NCBI GenBank assembly: GCA_026421135.1
Contig: JAPKCR010000210.1
Coordinates: forward strand, 1 to 5,434
Length of the DNA: 5,434 nucleotides
Direction: 5' to 3'
From: Sulfitobacter sp.
Lineage (GTDB): Bacteria > Pseudomonadota > Alphaproteobacteria > Rhodobacterales > Rhodobacteraceae
Shown: positions 1 through 5,434 of the stretch, piece by piece
How the letters are laid out: each line of letters opens with the position of its first letter
Position numbering within the stretch: position 1 is the stretch's first letter
The notes under the pieces: model-generated
What the model was told of the DNA's origin: nothing
Databases searched by the model: none
What the model saw: only the letters and a program-made list of their open reading frames with translations
Made by a program: the position numbers and the translations under genes

Positions 1-79
1 CAGCAAGCTCTGCCAGACGCACGGCGGCCCCGTTTTCGAATACGACGGACTTGGTGGTGTTGAACACGAATGGGGTCAC
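1..79 (-). CDS. Iron-containing alcohol dehydrogenase / maleylacetate reductase family protein, N-terminal fragment (cut by left edge)
   Basis: Only 26 residues are visible, reading (M)TPFVFNTTKSVVFENGAA and then VRLAELA before the window ends. A short beta-strand opening (FVFNTTKSVVF), a Gly/Ala turn and a helix (VRLAEL) is how group III iron-containing alcohol dehydrogenases and maleylacetate reductases typically begin, ahead of their NAD(P)-binding domain. The start is GTG at 79-77: an in-frame TAA lies upstream at 103-101, no ATG or TTG falls between, and an AAAAGG Shine-Dalgarno-like stretch sits nine bases before it. The gene lies 134 bp downstream of the RND permease on the same strand. 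If it is a maleylacetate reductase it would reduce maleylacetate to 3-oxoadipate in aromatic-ring catabolism; if a general Fe-ADH it would oxidise an alcohol. The fragment cannot separate these, and the metal and nucleotide motifs are outside the window. That a gene starts here is fairly sure; the family is a tentative recognition from the N-terminus alone. Confidence 0.6.
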   Translation of the reverse strand, partial: MTPFVFNTTKSVVFENGAAVRLAELA

Positions 80-88
80 GGGAAATGG

Positions 89-94
89 CCTTTT
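89..94 (-). promoter_or_regulatory. Ribosome binding site for the GTG-start gene at 79
   Basis: On the minus strand the sequence is AAAAGG followed by nine bases and then GTG. It is a modest Shine-Dalgarno match, but it is the only purine-rich stretch close to the first possible start after the in-frame TAA at 103-101, so it supports the GTG choice. Confidence 0.45.
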
Positions 95-144
95 CTGAAA
101 TTAAGGTGCCTTTCCAAGTTCATGCAAAGACACCCGTCATTAAA

Positions 145-157
145 GGCAATATTTGCC
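145..157. repeat. Short inverted repeat (GGCAA-N3-TTGCC) in the intergenic region
   Basis: The plus strand reads GGCAATATTTGCC, perfect 5-bp arms around a 3-bp centre, 65 bp upstream of the GTG start at 79. The symmetry and position would suit a transcription factor half-site pair controlling the downstream dehydrogenase-like gene. In RNA the loop would be only three bases and no U-run follows, so a terminator is less likely. Arms this short can occur by chance, and no regulator gene is present to pair it with. Confidence 0.25.
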
Positions 158-174
158 GCTGCGCCTAGCCGTTT

Positions 175-180
175 GTTATA
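175..180 (-). promoter_or_regulatory. Weak candidate -10 element (TATAAC) for the downstream gene
   Basis: The minus strand carries TATAAC, five of six bases matching the sigma-70 -10 consensus. A poor -35-like hexamer (TTTCGC) lies 16 bases upstream. Transcription from here would give a leader of about 90 bases to the GTG at 79 and would run through the GGCAA-N3-TTGCC repeat. The -35 match is weak, so this is only a candidate; readthrough from the efflux genes is equally possible. Confidence 0.2.
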
Positions 181-188
181 TTAGTTCT

Positions 189-213
189 TTCACACAGCGA
201 AACGGGCCGTGAA
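189..213 (-). terminator. Possible stem-loop directly after the RND permease stop codon
   Basis: Immediately after the permease TAA the transcript begins UUCAC-GGC and continues to GCU-GU-GUGAA. The outer arms UUCAC/GUGAA pair perfectly, and GGC/GCU can extend the helix (with one G-U pair) past a 2-base bulge around a 7-base loop. No U-tract follows, so this is not a standard intrinsic terminator. It could be a weak or Rho-assisted 3' end, a transcript-stabilising hairpin, or chance. Confidence 0.2.
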
Positions 214-3200
214 TTAACTCTCAGACGTTGCGTCACGCGGGGTGTTTGCCCCCAACACCGCGACCAGCGACCAGCGGATCCGCTGTTTGAGACCGTCCAT
301 AACGCTGAACAGCGACGGAACAAACAGCAGCGACAGCATGGTGGACAACAACAGTCCTCCGATTACGGCCACTGCCATTGGCGCACGGAATTCTCCACCA
401 GCCCCGATTGCCAAGGCCGATGGCACCATCCCCGCCGTCATTGCGACAGTGGTCATGATAATCGGACGGGCGCGTTTGTGACCCGCTTGCAGCATAGCCT
501 CTGACCGCGTGGCACCGCCCTTCATCGCCTCGAGGGCGAATTCAACCAGCATGATGGCGTTCTTGGTCACGATCCCCATCAACATTAGGAACCCGATCAC
601 TACCGACAACCCAATGGCCGAGCCGTTCAGATACAGCGCAAAAATTGCCCCGCCGATGGCCAGGGGCAGCGACAAAAGGATCGTGACAGGGGTGACAAAG
701 CTGGCAAACAACAAGACCAGCACGACATAAACCAGCAAGATGCCCGCCCCCATCGCAAGTCCGAACTGGGTGAACACTTCGCCCATCACCTCGGCGTCGC
801 CTGCGCTTTGAATCGACGTGCCTTCGGGCATGGCCTTTGCAATCGGTAAGGCTATCACGGCTTGTGTTGCGGGGCCTAACAATCCGTTCGGGGCAAGGTC
901 GGCTTCGACGCTCGTGCGATACTGGCGGTCATAGCGTTCAATGGTGCTGGGGCCGGATGACAGCGCCACATCGGCCACCACACTGATCGGAACAGGGCTG
1001 CCCGTGGTCGAAGGCACTCGCAACCCAGCTAAACGGCTAAGATCATCCCGCACATCCTTTTTCAGACGCACAAGGATCGGAATTTGCCGGTCACCCGCGT
1101 TGAACTTGGCCACGTTGCTGTCGGTGTCGCCTAGGGTCGCAATCCGGATTGTGCTAGCCAGCGCCGCTGACGTCACCCCCATCTCTGCCGCCAGTTGCGG
1201 ACGCGGGGTGATCTGAATTTCAGGGCGCACCAAGGACGCCGTTGTATCAGCATTCACGATGTCAGGCAGATCATTCATTTGATTGGCCAGCTCAATCGCA
1301 GCAGCAGCGGCAGCCGCTTCGGTGTCGCCTAGCACACTTAACTGCACGTCCCGCTGGCCATTGTCAGCCAAAACGTTGATCTTGACGTCAGGCAGGTCCT
1401 GCAAAAGCGCCTTCATATCGTCTTCGATAACAAATGATGACCGGTCGCGGGTGTCCTTCTGACCATAGTTCACAATCACGTTCGCCTTGGTATCAGACGA
1501 TGTACCACCTTCGACAAAAACATTGCTGACCTCGGGGATTTGGCCAAGGATTGTTGATACCTCGCGTCCGCTTGCACGAGTTTGTTCAAGCGTTGAGCCG
1601 GGCGGCAGTTCCAGCGAAACGGTTGACCGCCCGCGGTCTGCGGCAGGCACAAATTCGGTCGGCAAAAGCGTGGCCGAAAAGATTGAAGCGGCAAAGATGC
1701 CCAACCCTATCAATAAGGTCACAGTCCGGTTGCGCAGGGTCCACCTTAACACAGCCATATAGCGGCGCATTAGAAAGCCATCCTTTTCCTCTTCGGGGGC
1801 GATACCGTCCCGCAGAAAATAGGCCGCCATCATCGGCGTGATCAATCGCGCAACCAATAGTGAGAACAGCACCGCAACAGCAACCGTCAGGCCAAACTGC
1901 TTAAAATACTGCCCTGCGATGCCGGACATAAAGCTGACCGGTGCAAACACGGCCACGATGGTGAAACTGATCGCAATAACGGTCAGGCCAATCTCTGATG
2001 CCGCTTCCTCAGAGGCCTCATAGGCCGGTTTGCCCATCTGGATATGCCGTACGATATTTTCAATCTCGACGATTGCGTCATCGACCAAGATACCCGTGAC
2101 CAGAGTGATACCCAGCAAGCTGACCGTGTTCAGCGAAAACCCAAGGTATTGCATGACCATGAAGGTCGGAATGATCGACAACGGCAAAGCCACCGCCGTG
2201 ATGATCGTAGCCCGCCAGTTGCGCAGGAACAGAAACACCACAATGATCGCCAATGCAGCCCCTTCGTAGAGCGTGTCCATCGCCGAATGGTAATTACCCT
2301 CGGTATAGGTGGTGGCGTCATCAATCAGCGAGAAACTGACGTTGGGGTATTCTTCGCCTAGATCTGCCAGCCGTTCCTTGGCATTGTCCCCCGCCGCCAG
2401 ATCACTGGCACCGGTGGAGCGGAATATGCCGAAAGCAACAACCGGCTGGCCGCCCAACATGGCAAAACTGCTTGCCTCGGTAGATCCATCAAACACCTTA
2501 CCGAGATCGTCCAGCCGCACAGTCCGCCCCGGCGAAGTGATAATCGGTGTCGCCGCTAATTGCGCCACGGTATCAGCGCTGCCAAGCGCGCGGATCGAAT
2601 ATTCCTGCCCGCCCAGATCACCCGAACCGCCGCCCAAATCAATGTTGTTCTGACGAAGCTGGTTATTCACCTCAGACGCGGTCAGCCCCAAGGACAGCAA
2701 GCGATCGGGGTCCAGTTCAACCTCGATCGCGCGGTCGCCGCCACCGATGCGGGTGACTTTTCCCACACCATTTTCCACCTGCAACTCGCGCGCGACGATC
2801 TCGTCCACAAAATAGGACAGTTCCTGAATGGATTGCGTCGGGTCGGACACCGCATAGGTCAATATCGCCTGACCCGTCACATCCAAACGTTTGACGATCG
2901 GTTCGGTCGAATTTTCGGGCAAATCACCCTGCACGCCCGCGACCGCGTCCTTGATATCCGTCAGCGCGGTGGCACTGTCAGTTTCAAGTTCAAATTCAAT
3001 TGTCAGACTTGCAGACCCGTCAGCGGCAACGGCCGTGACATGTTTTACCCCCGTCACATCGGAAACGGCACCTTCGATGGGTTTCACGATCTGTGTCGCG
3101 ATTTCGGTCGGTGCCGCACCGGGCTGGCCAATCGTCACCGTCACAATTGGGATGTCGATGTTGGGGAACTGCGTCACCGGAAGGCGAAAAAAACCAACGA

Positions 3201-3276
3201 TACCGATCAGGCACAGCGCCAAGAATAGCGCCAATGACGGCACTGGAGACCGGATGGCCCACGTTGACATATTCAT
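214..3276 (-). CDS. Efflux RND transporter permease subunit, HAE-1 (AcrB/MdtBC-like) family
   Basis: This 1020-residue inner-membrane proton/substrate antiporter is the energised core of a tripartite pump. It shows the family layout: TM1 at about residues 11-30, a large periplasmic porter domain, TM2-TM6 at about 334-484, TM7 at about 517-536, a second periplasmic domain, and TM8-TM12 from about 838 to 1000. The proton-relay residues are present: an Asp pair in TM4 (GILVDDAIVEIEN, D399/D400), Lys in TM10 (GIVTKNAIMLVEF, K905), and Arg and Thr of the RARPIIMT stretch (R935, T942), matching AcrB D407/D408, K940, R971 and T978. The double Asp fits drug/hydrophobe pumps rather than heavy-metal CusA types. 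The length is slightly below AcrB (about 1049), with a short tail. The ATG at 3276 overlaps the adaptor stop (ATGA), indicating coupled translation; a second ATG lies two codons in (3270). A seven-alanine run occupies residues 654-660. Its substrate cannot be read from sequence. Confidence 0.97.
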   Translation of the reverse strand: MNMSTWAIRSPVPSLALFLALCLIGIVGFFRLPVTQFPNIDIPIVTVTIGQPGAAPTEIATQIVKPIEGAVSDVTGVKHVTAVAADGSASLTIEFELETDSATALTDIKDAVAGVQGDLPENSTEPIVKRLDVTGQAILTYAVSDPTQSIQELSYFVDEIVARELQVENGVGKVTRIGGGDRAIEVELDPDRLLSLGLTASEVNNQLRQNNIDLGGGSGDLGGQEYSIRALGSADTVAQLAATPIITSPGRTVRLDDLGKVFDGSTEASSFAMLGGQPVVAFGIFRSTGASDLAAGDNAKERLADLGEEYPNVSFSLIDDATTYTEGNYHSAMDTLYEGAALAIIVVFLFLRNWRATIITAVALPLSIIPTFMVMQYLGFSLNTVSLLGITLVTGILVDDAIVEIENIVRHIQMGKPAYEASEEAASEIGLTVIAISFTIVAVFAPVSFMSGIAGQYFKQFGLTVAVAVLFSLLVARLITPMMAAYFLRDGIAPEEEKDGFLMRRYMAVLRWTLRNRTVTLLIGLGIFAASIFSATLLPTEFVPAADRGRSTVSLELPPGSTLEQTRASGREVSTILGQIPEVSNVFVEGGTSSDTKANVIVNYGQKDTRDRSSFVIEDDMKALLQDLPDVKINVLADNGQRDVQLSVLGDTEAAAAAAAIELANQMNDLPDIVNADTTASLVRPEIQITPRPQLAAEMGVTSAALASTIRIATLGDTDSNVAKFNAGDRQIPILVRLKKDVRDDLSRLAGLRVPSTTGSPVPISVVADVALSSGPSTIERYDRQYRTSVEADLAPNGLLGPATQAVIALPIAKAMPEGTSIQSAGDAEVMGEVFTQFGLAMGAGILLVYVVLVLLFASFVTPVTILLSLPLAIGGAIFALYLNGSAIGLSVVIGFLMLMGIVTKNAIMLVEFALEAMKGGATRSEAMLQAGHKRARPIIMTTVAMTAGMVPSALAIGAGGEFRAPMAVAVIGGLLLSTMLSLLFVPSLFSVMDGLKQRIRWSLVAVLGANTPRDATSES

Positions 3277-4439
3277 TTAGAAACAACCTTCTGCGGGATC
3301 GGGTTCACCTTGTCCCCGTCCGAGAAAAACGCACTGGCACGGGCGATTACCACGGCCCCATCATCCAACCCGGACAGAACCTCGCGGGCGTCATTCCAAA
3401 TCAATCCTGCTGTTATGTCGCGTCGGATTAACGCGTTATCTTGCACCTCTAGCAGATAATCACCTTTTGCATCGGTCAGGATCGCTGTCGTTGGCACGGT
3501 CAACCCTTCGTGACGGTCGGTGATAATCCACCCGCCAGCAAAGATTCCCGTGCGAAGCGCATTGTTGCCCTCAAGGGACACAAGAACATCACCAAGTCGA
3601 TTTGTAGCGTCTACGGTCGGGGCGACAAGTCGGACATTGCCCTGAACCGTACCAGCACCGGGAATTTCAACCTGCGCCGGGTCACCAATGGCTATTTGAG
3701 CCAAGGCAGTCTCGACGACTTCTGCTTTTACCTCGATCACGCCATCCTGAATCATGCGAAACAAGGGGTCAGCGCCACTGCTTGCAATCGCACCCACCTG
3801 GGCATTCCGGTCAGAAATGATGCCAGCGGTGGGGGCGGTAATGGTGGCATAATCGAGATTAAGCTGGGCGATGTCCAACTGCGCCTGTGCTTGCAACACT
3901 TGCGCCTTGGCGACCTCCAGCCCGTCTTCGGCCGAGGCGGCGGACGCGTCTGCGGTTTGACTGTTTGCCATGGCCTGATCAACGGCGGCTTGGGTCACGT
4001 TACCGGACTGGTCAAGCTGCTGAGTGCGGTCAAGAACACTGCGCGCTTGCGCAGCCGATGCCTTGGTCGAGGTAATCTGGCTTTGTGCTTGGCGAACGGC
4101 CGCTTGTGCGCGGGCATATTCTGCATTGGCCTGTGACAGTTGGGCTTTCAATGTGTCAGTGTTCAACTGGGCCAGCGTGTCGCCCTTTGCGACCTGCGCT
4201 CCGATTTCCACCATCAATTCCTCAATGGGATAACCAGTCACCTGCGGATAGACCAAAACCTCACGGAAGGGTTCCAAAGTACCTGAAATCGGCACACGGT
4301 TCACCACTTCGGTCCGTGTCGCAGTTGCGACTGTCACACTTGGCACGCGTTTCATGTCGGCCTCTTGCGCCAAGACGCCTTGAGCGGCAGCGACAACAAG
4401 AAATGCTGCCCCCATGTGTCGTGCCATAAACGATTTCAT
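3273..4439 (-). CDS. Efflux RND transporter periplasmic adaptor subunit (membrane fusion protein)
   Basis: This 388-residue protein bridges the RND permease and an outer-membrane channel in the periplasm. Residues 1-24 form a Sec signal (basic start, hydrophobic core, VLA cleavage site before Q25). There is no lipobox and no cysteine anywhere, so it is probably secreted rather than lipid-anchored. A lipoyl/biotinyl-like half follows (about 61-95, VYPQVTGYPIEELMVEIG then VAKGDTLAQL), then a long Ala/Gln-rich alpha-hairpin (about 97-195), the second lipoyl half (YATITAPTAGIISDR, 197-211), and beta-barrel and membrane-proximal domains to the end. The hairpin tip carries R138-x3-L142-x6-T149, matching the R-L-S contact motif of AcrA/MacA-type adaptors with Thr for Ser, which suggests a TolC-type partner. 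No Met/His-rich metal-binding stretch is visible. The ATG at 4439 follows a GGAG by six bases. It is the first gene of the pump unit and overlaps the permease by 4 bp. The substrate is unknown. Confidence 0.95.
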   Translation of the reverse strand: MKSFMARHMGAAFLVVAAAQGVLAQEADMKRVPSVTVATATRTEVVNRVPISGTLEPFREVLVYPQVTGYPIEELMVEIGAQVAKGDTLAQLNTDTLKAQLSQANAEYARAQAAVRQAQSQITSTKASAAQARSVLDRTQQLDQSGNVTQAAVDQAMANSQTADASAASAEDGLEVAKAQVLQAQAQLDIAQLNLDYATITAPTAGIISDRNAQVGAIASSGADPLFRMIQDGVIEVKAEVVETALAQIAIGDPAQVEIPGAGTVQGNVRLVAPTVDATNRLGDVLVSLEGNNALRTGIFAGGWIITDRHEGLTVPTTAILTDAKGDYLLEVQDNALIRRDITAGLIWNDAREVLSGLDDGAVVIARASAFFSDGDKVNPIPQKVVSK

Positions 4440-4526
4440 CGCAAACTCCGATTATTCAGTTCTTTGACATCTGCTCTTTGAAGGGCCAAAATCAATGGGC
4501 GGCAGAGTATATTGCACGGTTAACGC
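4440..4526 (-). promoter_or_regulatory. 87-bp gap between oxygenase and adaptor: RBS, direct repeat, no clear terminator or promoter
   Basis: Between the oxygenase TAA and the adaptor ATG the only confident element is the GGAG ribosome binding site. A direct repeat (TCAAAGA on the minus strand, at 4481-4475 and 4467-4461) is spaced 14 bp start to start. I see no strong hairpin with a U-run after the oxygenase stop and no good -35/-10 pair, so the efflux genes may be transcribed from upstream through the oxygenase gene or from a promoter too weak to recognise by eye. Confidence 0.35.
4446..4449 (-). promoter_or_regulatory. Ribosome binding site of the adaptor gene
   Basis: The minus strand reads CGGAG, then TTTGCG, then ATG. 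The GGAG core six bases ahead fixes the start at 4439 rather than at the internal Met codons 5 or 9, and keeps the basic N-terminus of the signal peptide intact. Confidence 0.7.
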
Positions 4527-5434
4527 TTAGGCACCTTGCATTTTTCCATCGACCAGCGCTTCCTCTGCAATCATCGCCTCAAGCTGGCGGCGAAACCGCA
4601 ACTGACCTGCATCAATAGGCAGGTCAATATGCGGGCTGGTTTTGTTTGCCATGCCGTTTTGTACCGCATTCAGCACTGCGCGGTCTTCTTCGAATGCGTG
4701 CTGCACGTCTTCGCTCATCATCTGCGACAGCGCTTCGTCATCGGGTCGGATATTACGCAACTGGAACCAGTAATAGCGGGTTTTACCAGCCGTGGTTGGC
4801 GTCATAAAATTCATGCTATCCATGATGAACGTGTCCGGGTGGAGCGGCCCGTCGGGCCCGCCGGTTCCTGCAGGCGTAAACACCGCGCGGATCAGCGCAT
4901 GAGACGGATAGCGCACTTCATAATGCTGAAGTCTGTCGCAATTGCCTTTGAAACCAATAACTTTCTTATAAAACGGGGCTGGTTCCACATCCATCATCCA
5001 GCGATGCACGATCACGCCATTGTCGGTCTTTTTGATCCGCAGCGGTGTGTCTTTGGTGGCTGCTTGCCCAAAGCTGCCGCCATGTACCCAAGCAACATGT
5101 GTCGGATCCAGCAAATTGTCGCACATCAACAGATAGTTGCAGTCCAGCTCCATCGCGGCACCGCGGTTCATGCCCCACTCAGGGTTATCAAAGTTCTCGA
5201 TCTCGAAAATTTCTTCGGGGTCGGCCAACACCGGATTGCCCATCCAGATCCAGACCAACCCGTATTTCTCATGGGTCGGATAGGCGTGAACCCGTGCCTC
5301 TGACGGGATGCGCCCACCGGGGGCCCAAACGCATTGCCCCACACAATCGAAAGTCAGCCCATGGTAGCCGCATTCGACGCTATCACCTTGCAAGCGGCCC
5401 ATCGACAGCGGCAACTTGCGGTGCGGACATGCAT
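4527..5434 (-). CDS. Rieske [2Fe-2S] aromatic ring-hydroxylating oxygenase alpha subunit, VanA-like (5' end cut by right edge)
   Basis: About 301 C-terminal residues are visible. The open frame runs off the right edge, so the TTG at 5414 is not the start: the codons before it encode ACPHRKL, the first half of the Rieske motif. The full cluster motif is C-x-H (CPHR, 5429-5421), 16 residues, then C-x2-H (CGYHG, 5372-5361). The mononuclear iron site follows as DPTHVAWVH, D-x2-H-x4-H (D at 5108, His at 5099 and 5084), the equivalent of naphthalene dioxygenase D205/H208/H213. The likely carboxylate ligand is the Asp of EEDRAVLNAVQ (4685). The CPHRKLPLSMG...CGYHGLTFD context and single-subunit style match vanillate O-demethylase oxygenase-like enzymes, which take electrons from a separate ferredoxin-flavin reductase and hydroxylate or demethylate aromatic acids in the cytoplasm. 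A full length near 350 residues is expected, so about 50 are missing. The substrate is not deducible and no reductase gene is visible. Efflux genes follow 87 bp downstream on the same strand. Confidence 0.93.
   Translation of the reverse strand, partial: ACPHRKLPLSMGRLQGDSVECGYHGLTFDCVGQCVWAPGGRIPSEARVHAYPTHEKYGLVWIWMGNPVLADPEEIFEIENFDNPEWGMNRGAAMELDCNYLLMCDNLLDPTHVAWVHGGSFGQAATKDTPLRIKKTDNGVIVHRWMMDVEPAPFYKKVIGFKGNCDRLQHYEVRYPSHALIRAVFTPAGTGGPDGPLHPDTFIMDSMNFMTPTTAGKTRYYWFQLRNIRPDDEALSQMMSEDVQHAFEEDRAVLNAVQNGMANKTSPHIDLPIDAGQLRFRRQLEAMIAEEALVDGKMQGA

Noticed and set aside
2560..3228. 222-codon plus-strand open frame antisense to the permease
   Set aside because: It lies wholly within the well-supported RND permease gene, and its translation has low-complexity, basic composition without family features; a shadow of GC-biased codon use.
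3510..4136. 208-codon plus-strand open frame antisense to the adaptor
   Set aside because: The Gly/Arg/Leu-rich translation is what the Ala/Gln-rich hairpin codons give on the other strand; there is no ribosome binding site or family resemblance.
3273..4439. Heavy-metal (CusB/CzcB-like) adaptor
   Set aside because: There is no Met/His-rich metal-binding stretch and no cysteine, and the partner permease has the VDDAIV double Asp of HAE-1 drug pumps.
4440..4526. Sigma-70 promoter for the adaptor gene (TTGATT or TTCAAA with a downstream AATAAT)
   Set aside because: The hexamers are poor matches or wrongly spaced (about 20 bp for TTCAAA/AATAAT), so I list the gap but not a promoter.
4536..5303. 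255-codon plus-strand open frame antisense to the Rieske oxygenase
   Set aside because: It mirrors the oxygenase codons, has no recognisable domain and is rich in His/Arg/Cys as expected of an antisense shadow. The minus-strand frame has complete Fe-S and iron ligand motifs.
5412..5414. TTG as the start codon of the oxygenase
   Set aside because: The frame stays open to the window edge, and the codons before it encode the essential CPHR half of the Rieske motif.
1..5434. CRISPR array, tRNA, insertion sequence or phage genes
   Set aside because: No regularly spaced long repeats, cloverleaf-like segment, transposase motif or terminal inverted repeat was seen on either strand; almost all the sequence is accounted for by the four genes.

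Overview
This window looks like a piece of an alphaproteobacterial chromosome, most likely from the Rhodobacterales/Roseobacter side of the class. I judge this from the moderately high G+C, the GC-rich third codon positions (which create long antisense shadow frames) and the style of the proteins. The assignment is inference; no taxonomic marker gene is present. Every gene I can support lies on the minus strand, so the genes read from right to left and nearly fill the window.

Layout in transcription order: (1) 5434-4527, the C-terminal ~300 residues of a Rieske non-haem iron oxygenase alpha subunit of the VanA (vanillate O-demethylase oxygenase)-like group, whose start lies beyond the right edge; (2) an 87-bp gap with a good ribosome binding site and no clear terminator; (3) 4439-3273, a periplasmic adaptor (membrane fusion protein) of a tripartite efflux pump; (4) 3276-214, the RND inner-membrane permease, whose start codon overlaps the adaptor stop codon in ATGA; (5) a 134-bp gap with a small stem-loop, a short inverted repeat and a weak candidate promoter; (6) 79-1, the first 26 residues of a protein resembling the iron-containing alcohol dehydrogenase/maleylacetate reductase family, cut by the left edge.

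The adaptor and permease form a two-gene efflux unit. The adaptor has an export signal and an alpha-hairpin tip of the kind that docks on TolC-type channels. The permease keeps the full proton-relay set of the HAE-1 drug/hydrophobe pumps. No outer-membrane channel gene is present, so the pump must use one encoded elsewhere. With an aromatic-ring oxygenase upstream and a possible maleylacetate reductase or alcohol dehydrogenase downstream, a reasonable hypothesis is that the pump belongs to an aromatic-compound catabolic locus and exports a toxic substrate or intermediate. Only the gene order supports this.

I found no CRISPR array, tRNA, rRNA, insertion sequence or phage gene, and no convincing undescribed system. 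The points most worth checking are the catabolism-efflux linkage, the two edge-truncated genes and the two short intergenic regions.
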